Below, piece by piece: positions 46,622-55,714 of a stretch of 64,000 bases of DNA. The first letter of the stretch is position 1; every line of letters starts with the position of its first letter. Where the stretch lies: the NCBI GenBank assembly GCA_963795335.1, contig CAWCHI010000016.1:62001-126000 (forward strand), in the 5' to 3' direction. The notes beneath the pieces were generated by a model. That model was not told the origin of the DNA and ran no database searches. It saw only the letters and a program-made list of their open reading frames with translations. The position numbers and the translations under genes are program-made. This stretch comes from Trebonia sp963795335 (lineage in GTDB: Bacteria > Actinomycetota > Actinomycetes > Streptosporangiales > Streptosporangiaceae).

Positions 46622-47134
46622 TCAGGCGCAGGGACCGGGGCGGGACGCCCGCTCTGGCTGCATCAGCGGCAGGAACGGGTCGAGCTGGCCGATCGCCGCC
46701 AGGACGGTCTCGGTCAGCGCGCCCGGGGCCTGCGGGGCGTAAACCGGGCTGGTCGCGTCGGTCAGCGGCAGCCGGGCCAGGGCCACCCCGCGGGCCGGCA
46801 CCGGCAGACCGGCCCGCAGGAGGCGGACCAGCTCGCCGATGGCGGACTCGGCCGCGACGACCGCGTCCGCGCGGACCGGCACGGCCGCCCGCGGGACCGG
46901 CTGGGCGCGGTGCGCCGTCCGCACCAGGCGTTCCCAGCCGGCGGCGATGGCCTGGCGCTTACCGGGCGTCACCAGCAGGGTGGCGCGGGCGGCGAGCAGG
47001 CGGGAGGACTCGGGCGGGCAGCCGCGGGCCAGGGCGGCGTCGAGTGAGGCGCCGCGCAGGCGGGCCTCAAGACGGTCGGCCAGGCGGGTCGTGTGGCGGA
47101 CGGGCGGGTCACCGAGGAGCAGGATGTTTCCCAT
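46622..47134 (-). CDS. Hypothetical protein
   Basis: A 170-residue protein. It begins MGNILLLGDPPVRHTTRLAD, then has an Ala/Arg-rich helical body (SSRLLAARATLLVTPGKRQA, SAIGELVRLLRAGLPVPARG) and ends LDPFLPLMQPERASRPG. No signal or membrane segment and no recognised motif. ATG at 47134 lies 52 bases from the divergent GlxA-type regulator gene, so the two could share control. Confidence 0.5.
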   Translation of the reverse strand: MGNILLLGDPPVRHTTRLADRLEARLRGASLDAALARGCPPESSRLLAARATLLVTPGKRQAIAAGWERLVRTAHRAQPVPRAAVPVRADAVVAAESAIGELVRLLRAGLPVPARGVALARLPLTDATSPVYAPQAPGALTETVLAAIGQLDPFLPLMQPERASRPGPCA

Positions 47135-47186
47135 AACTCAACCCTCCGCCTTTCCTCCGGGGCGCACCAGTGGCAGAATCGACAGG

Positions 47187-48206
47187 GTGCAAGACAATCC
47201 TGCCAACGGGGAAATCCGCGTCGCGGTCGTCGTATTCGACGGCGTCGGGCTGTTCGAGCTAGCCGCCGCGCTCGACGTGTTCGGCACCGGCGTCACCGGC
47301 CCGGACGGACGGCGGCTGTACCAGGTCTCGGTCTGCGGGCCGGCCCCGTCGGTCACCACCGAGGCGGGCTTCGCGCTGCAAGTTCCGCACGGCCTCGACG
47401 CCGTCCGCGGCGCCCACACGGTGATCGCCGCGCCGGCCGACCAGCCCGGACGGTACGTGCCCCCGGCGGTGCTGGCCGTGCTGCGCGCGGCGGGCGAGGC
47501 GGGCAAGCGCATCGCCTCGCTCTGCACCGGCGCATTCGTGCTGGCGGCGGCGGGACTGCTGGACGGGCACGCCGCCACCACCCACTGGTCGGAATGCGAC
47601 GCCCTTGCCCGCGGCTACCCGCGGGTCCGGGTCGACGAGAAGGCGCTCTACGTCCACGACGGGAACCTGCTGACCTCGGCCGGCAGCGCCGCCAGCCTCG
47701 ACCTGTGCCTGTACATGCTGCAGCAGGACTACGGGACCGCTATCGCCACCAAGGTGGCCCGCGACCTGGTGCTGCCGCTGCACCGGCCGGGCGGCCAGGC
47801 GCAGTACATCGAGGCGCCGGTGCCCCCGCCGGCCGGGGCCGACCGCTTCGGCGAGACCCTGACCTGGCTCCGGGCGCACCTGGCGGAGCCAGTCACGGTC
47901 TGCGATCTGGCGCGCCGGGCGGCGATGAGCGAGCGGACGTTCGCCCGCCGGTTCACCGCCGGCACCGGGACGACGCCGTTGCAGTGGATCGTGACCGAGC
48001 GCGTCCGGCTGGCCCAGCGGCTGCTGGAGACGACCACCCTGCCGGTCGACGCGATCGCCCGCGCGAGCGGCTTCGGCACCCCCGACAACCTGCGCAAGCA
48101 CTTCGCGCGGGCGGTCCGCACCACCCCCCAGTCCTACCGGCGCGCCTTCCAGGGCCCGGCGTCGCGCGATGACGAACGGACGCCGGCTGGGTCGTCATAC
48201 GTGTAG
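47187..48206 (+). CDS. GlxA-type AraC regulator with DJ-1/PfpI-like domain
   Basis: A 339-residue regulator. Residues 1-190 are a DJ-1/PfpI-like sensor (VVVFDGVGLFELAAALDVFG, KRIASLCTGAFVLAAAGLLD with the nucleophile-elbow Cys, HWSECDALARGYPRV and AGSAASLDLCLYMLQQDYG). The C-terminal AraC domain has two helix-turn-helices (VCDLARRAAMSERTFARRFT and LPVDAIARASGFGTPDNLRK, ending TTPQSYRRAF). Relatives sense small metabolites such as glycine betaine, arginine or aldehydes. GTG at 47187 lacks a clear ribosome site and may be leaderless. It is followed 42 bases later by the SMP-30 gene, a possible target. Confidence 0.85.
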   Translation: MQDNPANGEIRVAVVVFDGVGLFELAAALDVFGTGVTGPDGRRLYQVSVCGPAPSVTTEAGFALQVPHGLDAVRGAHTVIAAPADQPGRYVPPAVLAVLRAAGEAGKRIASLCTGAFVLAAAGLLDGHAATTHWSECDALARGYPRVRVDEKALYVHDGNLLTSAGSAASLDLCLYMLQQDYGTAIATKVARDLVLPLHRPGGQAQYIEAPVPPPAGADRFGETLTWLRAHLAEPVTVCDLARRAAMSERTFARRFTAGTGTTPLQWIVTERVRLAQRLLETTTLPVDAIARASGFGTPDNLRKHFARAVRTTPQSYRRAFQGPASRDDERTPAGSSYV

Positions 48207-48248
48207 ACGCGGCCGGATCCGCCCGCGCACCGGGAAAGGGGAACGGAC

Positions 48249-49097
48249 ATGACGACGCACGAGCCACGCACGCTGCTGTCCGGCCGGGGGCTGCTCGAGT
48301 CGCCCCGCTGGCACGACGGCCTGTTGTACGTCTGCGACTGGTCGGCGGGCGAGGTGCTCGCGGTCGGGCTTGACGGCCGGGCCGAGGTGACCGCCCGGGT
48401 GGCGTCGCTGCCGCTGTGCACCGCGTGGCTGCCCGACGGCCGCCTGCTGATCGTCTCCTCGGCCGACGGCCTGCTGCTGCGCCGGGAACCCGACGGCACC
48501 CTGGTCACCCACGCGAACCTGGGGCGCCCGGGATGGAACGACATCGTGGCCGACGGCCGCGGCAACGCCTACGTCAACGGGCCGGGCTTCAACCCGGTGG
48601 CGGGAGAGCCGTTCATGCCAGGCGGGATATCCCTGGTGACGCCGGACGGGGCGGTACGGCCGGTGGCCCGCGACATCGCCTTCCCCAACGGCATGGCGGT
48701 CACCGCGGACAACGCGACGCTGATCGTGGCCGACTCCTACTCCCACGAGCTGGTCGCCTTCGACATCGCCCCCGATGGCACCCTGTCCAGCCGCCGGACC
48801 TGGGCCGGCCTGGGCGAGGCGGCCCCCGACGGGATCTGCGCCGACGCCGCGGGCGCGGTCTGGTACGCCGAGGTCCCGGGCCGCCGCTGTGTCCGCGTGG
48901 CCGAGGGCGGGGCCGAGCTCGACGTGATCCCGCTCGACCGCGGCGGCTTCGCCTGCGTCCTCGGCGGCCCAGCCGGGCGGACCCTGTTCGTCGCCGCGGC
49001 CGAGTGGCGCGGCATGACCGACCACTCGATGGTCACCCCTGGCAGCGGCCAGGTGCTGGCGGCCGAGGTAGCGGTACCCGGCGCGGGCTGGCCCTGA
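48249..49097 (+). CDS. SMP-30/gluconolactonase-like protein
   Basis: A 282-residue six-bladed beta-propeller hydrolase. Metal-site residues are recognisable: Glu in GLLESPRWHDGLLYVCDW, Asn in RPGWNDIVADGRGNAYVNGP and in AFPNGMAVTADNATLIVADS, and the catalytic Asp in the VADSYSHELVAFDI strand. The family opens sugar lactones such as gluconolactone or acts on other lactones. ATG at 48249 follows GGGAAAGGGGAA. Directly downstream of the GlxA-type regulator on the same strand, so probably co-transcribed with it or controlled by it. Confidence 0.85.
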   Translation: MTTHEPRTLLSGRGLLESPRWHDGLLYVCDWSAGEVLAVGLDGRAEVTARVASLPLCTAWLPDGRLLIVSSADGLLLRREPDGTLVTHANLGRPGWNDIVADGRGNAYVNGPGFNPVAGEPFMPGGISLVTPDGAVRPVARDIAFPNGMAVTADNATLIVADSYSHELVAFDIAPDGTLSSRRTWAGLGEAAPDGICADAAGAVWYAEVPGRRCVRVAEGGAELDVIPLDRGGFACVLGGPAGRTLFVAAAEWRGMTDHSMVTPGSGQVLAAEVAVPGAGWP

Positions 49098-49114
49098 CCG
49101 CGCGGACCGGCTCT

Positions 49115-50158
49115 TCAGCTGCGCATCATCAGGTGCAGGGCGGCGGTGGCGAGTGGGACGATGACCAGGGCAGCGCAGATGCCCAGGTTCACCACCCGGT
49201 AGCGGACGAAGACGGCCGCGAACTCGCGCAGCATAGCGTTGGGCTCGTAATAGCCGGCCACCCGGGCGCCGGTCGCCTGCCCGCGCAGCCCGATCCGCCG
49301 CGCGATGAGGGCGGCCCGGAACGCATGGAAGTCACTGGTGACGATGGCCGCCCGGGAACCGGGCCGGATCCGCTCCATGATGGCCTGGCTGAACCGCAGG
49401 TTCTCCTCGGTACTGGCCGACTGGTCCTCCAGCACCAGTGCGCCGGCCGGGACGCCGCGGCCGGTCAGGTAGCGCGCCATCGCCTCCGCCTCCGCCTCCG
49501 CCTCGTCGTCCCCCTTGCCGCCGGACACGATCAGCAGCGGCCGGAACGTACCCGCGGCGGCGGCCCGGCGGTCAAGCGCGGCCCACACCGCCCGTCCCCG
49601 GTTCAGCCGGCTGGCCAGCAGCGGCGGCACCCCGCCACCCGGCCGCAGCCCGGCCCCCAGCACGATCACGAACTCGGCCCGCCCGGTTCGCGCCATCAGC
49701 CCGTAACCGAACGCGTAGCAGGCATACGACACCAGCAGGAACGTCACGTACCCGAAGACCAGGCTGGTGACCGCGGCGAACAGCGACAGTGAGGCCTCGC
49801 CGGACTGATCGGCGGCGACGTCGACGCCGATCACCGCGAGCGCGCCCGCCCCGGCCAGCAGCGCCAGCAGGTTGGCGGGCCGCAGGCCCTCCCGGTGGAT
49901 CATGACGACCCCGTTGGCCAGCAGGAAGCAGGCGACCAGGAACGGGCCGACCGCGACCGCCAGCAGCAGCGCGACCAGCAGCAGGTGACGGGGCCCGGGC
50001 GGCGCCCCCAGCAGGCGCTGGGCCAGCCCGAGGGCAGCCAGCGCCAGCCCCAGCCCCAGCAGCACGGCGTTCCCGTACGACCGGGGCTCGCGCAGCGTCG
50101 CGGCGGCGAAAACGATCAGCACCGCAACCGCGCACCCTAGCGTGAACACAACCCCCAC
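49115..50158 (-). CDS. YdcF-family (DUF218) membrane protein
   Basis: A 347-residue protein. The first 170 residues hold about five membrane segments (GCAVAVLIVFAAATL, GLGLALAALGLAQRL, LLLVALLLAVAVGPFLVACF and two more). The DUF218 domain (about 180-320) has EFVIVLGAGLRPGGGVPPLL, LLIVSGGKGDDEAEAEAEAM, LEDQSASTEENLRFSQAIM and AAIVTSDFHAFRAALIARR, the family's conserved Gly, Ser and His positions. A final segment VNLGICAALVIVPLATAAL anchors the C-terminus. Relatives (SanA, ElyC) influence envelope precursors; biochemical role unknown. GTG at 50158 is one of three close GTG options; none has a strong ribosome site. Confidence 0.8.
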   Translation of the reverse strand: MGVVFTLGCAVAVLIVFAAATLREPRSYGNAVLLGLGLALAALGLAQRLLGAPPGPRHLLLVALLLAVAVGPFLVACFLLANGVVMIHREGLRPANLLALLAGAGALAVIGVDVAADQSGEASLSLFAAVTSLVFGYVTFLLVSYACYAFGYGLMARTGRAEFVIVLGAGLRPGGGVPPLLASRLNRGRAVWAALDRRAAAAGTFRPLLIVSGGKGDDEAEAEAEAMARYLTGRGVPAGALVLEDQSASTEENLRFSQAIMERIRPGSRAAIVTSDFHAFRAALIARRIGLRGQATGARVAGYYEPNAMLREFAAVFVRYRVVNLGICAALVIVPLATAALHLMMRS

Positions 50159-50241
50159 GCTATCCGGGCCGCCTGAGCTTGCCCTGAGGGTGACCGCCGC
50201 CACGCCGGCCGAGGGGGAACGGGGCCGCCCGCGGGAAGCGG

Positions 50242-50883
50242 TCAGCTGTCGACCTGCGGCATCTCCGTCCGGGTGCGCTTGAGCTCGAAGAAGTACGGGT
50301 CGGAGGCGAGCGCGAGGGCGCCGTCGAACATCTTGACCGCCTGGGGGCCGCGCGGCACCCGGGTGATGACCGGGCCGAAGAACGCCACCCCGTCGATGTG
50401 GATGGTGGGCGTGCCGACCTCGTCGCCGACCGGGTCCATGCCGCGGTGGTGCGACTCGCCCAGCGCGGTGTCGTACTCGGCCGAGTCGGCCGCGGCGGCC
50501 AGGGCCGGATCGAGCCCGCACTCGCTCAGCGCCTCGACGTACAGGTCGTGGCCGAAGTCCCGCTTCTCGATATGGTGCTTGGTGCCGAGCGCGGTGTAGA
50601 GGTCGCGCAGGGCGCCGGTGCCGTACTTCTGCTCGGCCGCGATGCACACCCGGACCGGGCCATAGCCCTTGTCCAGCATCTCCTTGTACTCCTCGGACAG
50701 CCCCTCGCGGCCGGAGTTGAGCACCGACAGCGACATGACCCGGAACGACAGGTCAATGTCGCGCTCCTTCTCCACCTCCAGGATCCAGCGGGAACTGACC
50801 CAGGCGAACGGGCACAGCGGGTCGAAGTAGAAGTCGACAACGGGCCTGGCGGTGGCCCCGGCGGCCGGGGAATTAGCTGTCAT
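50242..50883 (-). CDS. DsbA-family oxidoreductase, mycothiol-dependent Rv2466c-like, variant active site
   Basis: A 213-residue thioredoxin-fold protein with an inserted helical domain, closely resembling Mycobacterium Rv2466c: VVDFYFDPLCPFAWVSSRWI, then LSFRVMSLSVLNSGREG, GPVRVCIAAEQKYG, ESHHRGMDPVGDEVGTPTIH and FFELKRTRTEMPQ. Rv2466c has CPWC; here the motif is CPFA, so only one cysteine remains. It could still work through a mixed disulfide with mycothiol (monothiol mechanism). No signal peptide, so it is cytoplasmic. ATG at 50883. The context gives no pathway link. Confidence 0.85.
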   Translation of the reverse strand: MTANSPAAGATARPVVDFYFDPLCPFAWVSSRWILEVEKERDIDLSFRVMSLSVLNSGREGLSEEYKEMLDKGYGPVRVCIAAEQKYGTGALRDLYTALGTKHHIEKRDFGHDLYVEALSECGLDPALAAAADSAEYDTALGESHHRGMDPVGDEVGTPTIHIDGVAFFGPVITRVPRGPQAVKMFDGALALASDPYFFELKRTRTEMPQVDS

Positions 50884-51019
50884 GTCACCCACTCTAGCCC
50901 CGGCCCGCTGGGCGGCCCACCGGTGCCCGCACGTGGGCCGGAAGCGCGCGCCAGGCGGGTATTTCGACACGCGCGAAAATACGGGCTTTCCGGCGGCCGT
51001 GTCGCTATCGTGTCTTTTC

Positions 51020-51586
51020 GTGAGCGAGGCGCCGGCGTTCAGCGTGGTGGCGGATGTCGCGATCGTGAAGGGTGAGACGCCGTCCGGGGACCGGACGTGG
51101 CTGTCGTTCCCGGACGGGACCGCGCACCGCGCGGCCGTGCACGTCATCCACGACCTGCCGCACCTGGTGGTGGAGTCGGCCTTCGGCCTCGGCGACGGCC
51201 TGTGGGCAACCCTCGCGGCGGGCGGCTTCGAGCCGGCCAGCCGGGCCGCCACCCGCCGCACCGGGCGGCTCAGGCTGGTCACCGACGCGCCGCTGGATGA
51301 CCGCCGGGAGGCCCGGAACTGGCCCGTCCCCACCGTCGCCAGGGCGGCCGTGAACGCGGTCCTGAACCGCTGGGGTGACGGCCCCGACACGCCCGCAGGG
51401 GTGCGGGCCCGGCTGCGCCGGAACGGCCCGGCGGCGGCCGCGCTGGCCGCCCGCCTGGACGACGAGGACATCCGGGTGGCGGGGGCCGGGGTCCGGCGGC
51501 TGTACCGGGACTGGGCTGGCCTGCCGGTCGGCGGCACCCTGCGCGCGACCTGGCCGCTGCATGACAGCTGGCTGCGCCTGCTGTGA
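51020..51586 (+). CDS. Hypothetical protein, actinobacterial
   Basis: A 188-residue protein without signal or membrane segments. It starts VSEAPAFSVVADVAIVKGET and has LSFPDGTAHRAAVHVIHDLP, HLVVESAFGLGDGLWATLAA, RRTGRLRLVTDAPLDDRREA and WPLHDSWLRL. The HVIHDLPHLVVES stretch with two His and acidic residues could bind a metal. I do not recognise a named family. GTG at 51020. Divergent from the DsbA-like gene (136 bases apart) and upstream of the glycosyltransferases, with no sign of coupling. Confidence 0.55.
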   Translation: MSEAPAFSVVADVAIVKGETPSGDRTWLSFPDGTAHRAAVHVIHDLPHLVVESAFGLGDGLWATLAAGGFEPASRAATRRTGRLRLVTDAPLDDRREARNWPVPTVARAAVNAVLNRWGDGPDTPAGVRARLRRNGPAAAALAARLDDEDIRVAGAGVRRLYRDWAGLPVGGTLRATWPLHDSWLRLL

Positions 51587-51821
51587 CCCGGCGCGGCGGA
51601 ACGTCACCCGGCATCCGCCGCGCATTGGCCGGCAGTTCACCGCCGTGTCGACCCGATCGGGGATCCTTCCCGGCGATGGCAACTACCGTTACTACCTCAA
51701 CGCTGGCATCATGTCCGGTGACGATGGATGGCACCGAGATACCCCGACGGCCCGGGTTCGCCCGCGGCCGGCGCGGCGTCGGCCGGGCCTTCCGGGCGGG
51801 CTGTCCCCGCGGCGACCGGTG

Positions 51822-53129
51822 GTGAGCGCCGGCGTGCAGGCGCGGGAGCTGCGCGTCATGATCGTGACCGATCAGTACGAGCCCATGGTCGGCGGTGTCC
51901 CCACCGTGACCAGGGAACTGGCCCGCGGGCTGGCCGGGCGCGGGCACGCGGTGGCGGTGCTCGCGCCGAGCCCGGCCCGCCACAGCGCGGTGCCCCCGGC
52001 TGACCCGGCCGCCGAGGACCCGGTCGCGGTCGACCGGCGTGCCTCGCTGCCGTGGCCGTGGTACCCCGGGCAGCGCCTGGGGCTGCTGCCGCCGCGGCGC
52101 GCGCGCGAGCTGATGCGCCGGTTCGCCCCCGACGTAGTCCACGTCCACTCGCCTCTCACGCTGGGCGCGGCCGCCCGCGCGGCTGCCCGCCGGGCCGGCG
52201 TCCCGGTCGTCTACACCAACCACTACCTGCCCCTCAATGTCTGGCCGGCCGCCGCCCGGGACCCGCGCCGCGCGGACGGCGCCCGGGCGGCGCGCACGCG
52301 TGCCCGGGACGCCGCCTTCTACGCCGTCGTGACCGGGTTCGCCAACCGCTGCGACCACGTCACCGCCCCGACCGCGACCGCCCTGCGGCTGCTGCGCGAG
52401 CACGGGCTGCGGGCCCCGTCGCAGGCGGTCTCGGGCGGCGTCGACCTGGGCCGGTTCGCCCCCGGACCGCCCGACGAAAGCCTGCGGGCCCGGCTGGGCC
52501 TGCCGCCGGGCCGCCTGGTGGTGCTGTCGGTCGGCCGCCTGAGCCCGGAAAAGCGGCCCGACGTGCTCATCGCGGCGCTCGCCCGGCTGGAGGCGGCCGC
52601 CCCCGGGGCCACCAGGCCGCTGCTGGTGCTGGCCGGGACCGGTCCGGACGAGCACCGGCTGCGCTCGCTCGCGCACCATCACGGCGTAGCCGACCAGGTC
52701 CGCTTCCCCGGTTTCGTGCCCGAGGCCGACCTGCCTGGCCTGTACCGGCTCGCGGACGTGTTCGCGATCGCGTCCGAGGCCGAGCTGCAGTCACTGGCGA
52801 CGATGGCGGCCATGGCGAGCGGTCTGCCGGTGCTCGCGGCTGACGCCGGCGCGCTCGGCGAGCTGGTGCACGCGGGCGAGAACGGCTTCCTGTTCCGGCC
52901 CGGGCGGCCGGGCGAGCTGGCGGACGGCCTCGCCCTGCTGGGGCGCGACGCCGCCCTGCGGGCCCGGATGGCGCGCGCGTCGGGCCGGATCATCGCCGAA
53001 CATGACCAGCATCGGGTGCTCGCCCGGTGGGAATCCCTTTACTGCGCGCTTCGCGGCGCTGACCCGGGCGGGATGTCCGCCGTCGCGGGCCGCGCCCGCG
53101 GTGCGGCAGCCACGAACGAGTCAAGGTGA
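51822..53129 (+). CDS. Glycosyltransferase family 4 (GT-B)
   Basis: A 435-residue GT-B glycosyltransferase. N-half: VMIVTDQYEPMVGGVPTVTR for the acceptor loop, FAPDVVHVHSPLTLGAAARA, GVPVVYTNHYLPLN. C-half: VVLSVGRLSPEKRPDVLIAA and the donor-binding FAIASEAELQSLATMAAMAS, with the usual E-x7-E (EAELQSLA and later). It uses a nucleotide-sugar donor, acting in the cytosol on a membrane lipid or glycan. GTG at 51822; an ATG at 51858 with GGGAG in front is also plausible. The next gene is a second glycosyltransferase 3 bases beyond the stop, suggesting sequential glycolipid steps. Confidence 0.85.
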   Translation: MSAGVQARELRVMIVTDQYEPMVGGVPTVTRELARGLAGRGHAVAVLAPSPARHSAVPPADPAAEDPVAVDRRASLPWPWYPGQRLGLLPPRRARELMRRFAPDVVHVHSPLTLGAAARAAARRAGVPVVYTNHYLPLNVWPAAARDPRRADGARAARTRARDAAFYAVVTGFANRCDHVTAPTATALRLLREHGLRAPSQAVSGGVDLGRFAPGPPDESLRARLGLPPGRLVVLSVGRLSPEKRPDVLIAALARLEAAAPGATRPLLVLAGTGPDEHRLRSLAHHHGVADQVRFPGFVPEADLPGLYRLADVFAIASEAELQSLATMAAMASGLPVLAADAGALGELVHAGENGFLFRPGRPGELADGLALLGRDAALRARMARASGRIIAEHDQHRVLARWESLYCALRGADPGGMSAVAGRARGAAATNESR

Positions 53130-53132
53130 GCG

Positions 53133-54370
53133 ATGGCCAGCCCTGAACAGCCGCCCCTGCCCCTGCTGTTCCTCATCGGCGATACCGGCGGCGGGCACCG
53201 CAGTGCCGCCGCGGCGGTCGCCCAGGCGCTGGAGCGGCTGCTGCCGGGCCGGTTCGTCCCGGTCATCTGCGACCCGCTGCGCGGCCCGGACGTGCCCCGG
53301 CTGCTGCGCTGGCTGGCCGGCCTGTACGGGCCCTGCATCCGGCTCACCCCCTGGCTGTGGTGGCTGTTCTGGCGTACCACCGACTCCCCGCGGGTCCTCG
53401 GCGCGGTCCGGCGCACGGTCATGGGCCCGGTCTACGGCAGCGTCTCCCGGGCCACCGCCGCCTGCCGCCGGCCCTCATCGTCGCGTTCCACCCGATGACG
53501 GCCGACCCCGCGGTGCGCGCGCGCGACCGGACCGGCCCGCTCGCGCCGGTCATCACCGTCATCACCGACCTCGTCACCGCGCACCTGTCGTGGCGCGACG
53601 CGGCCGTCGACCGGGTCATCGTGCCGTCGGAGGAGATGGCGGTCGAGTACGCCAAGGGAGCCGGGGGGGCCGGGCGCGAGGTTCCCGACGGCCGCTACGT
53701 CCCGCTCGGGCTGCCCGTCGGAGCCGAGTTCTGCCAGCCCGCGCTGGATGAGGCCGAGCGCAGGGAACTCAAGCGTGCACTCGGCCTGTCCGGCAACTTC
53801 CTGGTCGTGCTGACCGGTGGGGCCGAGGGCTCCGGGGGGCTGCGGCGCCGCGCGGCGGCGATCTTGCGCCAGGTCGACGACATCGACGTGGCCGTCATCT
53901 GCGGCCGGAACCGCTCGCTCAACCGGCGGGTCGCCCGGCTGGCGGGCCGGTCCGGCCGCGGGCGGCTCAGCGCGCACGGCTTCGTCGGCAACATGGCCGA
54001 CTGGCTGCGCTGCGCCGACATCGTGGTCGGCAAGGCCGGCCCGGGCACCATCGCCGAGGCGACCTGCTGCGGCGCCCCGCTGGTCCTCACCTCGTTCGTG
54101 CCGGGCCAGGAGAAGGGCAACGCCGAGTTCGTCACCGGGTCCGGAGCCGGCGTCTACGCGCCGCGGCCGCGGCAGCTGGCGGCCGAGGTCGGCCGGCTGC
54201 GCCGCGACCCGTCGGCGCTGGCGGCCATGCGCGACGCCTCGGTCCAGGTCAGCCGGCCGCGGGCGGCGGCCGACATCGCCCGCTTCATCGCCAGCCTGTC
54301 GGGCGTCCGCGCGGCGGCGGGCGGCGAGCACGCCGGCCGCGACCTGCTGCCCACCTTGATCGGCGACTAA
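53133..54370 (+). pseudogene. MGDG synthase/MurG-like glycosyltransferase (GT28), one frameshift
   Basis: About 413 residues. The N-terminal motif LFLIGDTGGGHRSAAAAVAQ and LLRWLAGLYGPCIRLTPWLW are those of the MGDG-synthase N-domain (diacylglycerol glycosyltransferases). The C-domain has VGNMADWLRCADIVVGKAGP, then GTIAEATCCGAPLVLT and PGQEKGNAEFV for donor binding. The frame is lost at about 53470: one C is missing, and restoring it gives CPPALIVAFHPMTADPAV. ATG at 53133 lies 3 bases after the GT4 stop, with AAGGTGAG as ribosome site. The pair probably builds a membrane glycolipid; acceptor and sugar are unknown. Confidence 0.8.
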
Positions 54371-54925
54371 CCGAACGTGCCCCTTGGGGTGCGGAGCCGG
54401 GTCGCGCGCAGGCCCGGGCCACCAGACGGAACTCGGTCAGCTGGCCGATGTCTGCCCGCGTCCCGTACGGCAGCATGAGCACCGGAACCCCGCAGCAGGC
54501 ACCAGCGGCCGCGGCCGTCCCGCGGTCACCGTCCCGCCCCTCCACGACCACGGGACGGCCCGCCGCCCGGCCTGCCGCGGGGACCCGGACTTTCCTGTGG
54601 CGGCCGCTGCGACCGCGCGGGCCGTGGCCGCGGCCCGCGCGGTCGTCACCCGCCCGGCCGGCTCGCCCGCCGGCAGCCGGTATGCGCTGATCGCCGGTAT
54701 GCGGTTAGACAGTCCCAGATCGCAAACGTCCCCGGCTCCGGCCTGGGCCCGCGGGACGCTGATCGCGCAACCGATGTTGCCGCATCGATATGCGTCAGCT
54801 GACTGATGTCTGCTGCCGCGCGTCGCATCAGCATGTGACCCGCGTGTCACGTCAATGCCGGCTACTACCTCAGGCCTCGCTCAGTGCGGCGGGCGCGGGC
54901 CAGGGGAACGCAAGGAGAGCAGCCC
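54371..54925. other. Intergenic region, no supported gene, imperfect repeat inside
   Basis: No convincing protein in any frame. Two segments of about 45 bases (54436-54482 and 54794-54838) are similar, sharing GTCAGCTG, GATGTCTGC and CAGCATG in order. A short palindrome GTGAC-n6-GTCAC at 54837-54852 and the AAGGAG site at 54911 belong to the start region of the next gene. Confidence 0.5.
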
Positions 54926-55703
54926 GTGTTCGTTCACGCCCTGTCCGGGGCCGCGTCGTTTGCCGCATGCCTGGAGCTCTTCCGCAGCTACCCGCTGGCG
55001 GTTAACCGTCCCGACTTCCGTGATCACGGGCACGGACACAGCCAGGGCCGGTGCTCCATCGTCCTACGGCACCCGGGCTTCGAGGGAAACGGCTACTACG
55101 TCCTCACCCAGGACCCGGCCGACCGCTTCACCCTGCGCCCGTGGCACACCGGCGACGGGGAAGTGCCAGGAGATCACCCCCGGGCGCCCGGTCTCGGCGG
55201 CCAGCCACCGGGTGATCTGCGAGGGCATGCCGGTGCCGCGGGCGGGAGCGTTGCTCGGCTGGGTGAGTGACCGGCAGACGACCGCGGTGCTGTCGGTCCA
55301 CCACCCGGAAACCGGCGCTCCCGGATCCCCCGGTCCCCAGGTCCGGGTCCTGGCGCTGGCCGGCAGCGAGCCACTGCGCTGGCCTCCATGCACCGTCAGC
55401 CCGCTCGACGACGGCCGCCTGTGGCAGTACGTCCACTGGGGCCAGCTGGTCGACCTGGCCCCGCTGTTCGCCCGCGCTGTGGGGGGCGCGTTCTGGGTCC
55501 CGTCGCAGAACCCCGGCCGGGCCGAGCACGGGCACGGCTGCGTCGTGCTCACCGACAACCTCCAGGCCGGGGAGTACTGGATGCCCGCGGGCACCTACAT
55601 CGACCACTGGATGCTGCGCGAGGGCGTGCCCACCCCGCCCGCCGCCCACCTGCTCACCCTGCCGGGCGCGACCGCCCTGCCGCGGCGGCTGCTGGCCCGG
55701 TAA
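54926..55703 (+). pseudogene. Conserved hypothetical protein, one frameshift
   Basis: About 258 residues after correction. N-part: FVHALSGAASFAACLELFRS, RCSIVLRHPGFEGNGYYVLT, FTLRPWHTGDG. After one extra G in a GGGG run at about 55158 the other frame continues KCQEITPGRPVSAASHRVIC, GALLGWVSDRQTTAVLSVHH, WQYVHWGQLVDLAPLFARAV, HGHGCVVLTDNLQAGEYWMP and TYIDHWMLREG. The length modulo three fits a single insertion. No signal or membrane segment; His/Trp-rich patches might bind a ligand. GTG at 54926 follows AAGGAG by 9 bases. Family not recognised. Confidence 0.6.
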
Positions 55704-55714
55704 CCGGGCGACGG

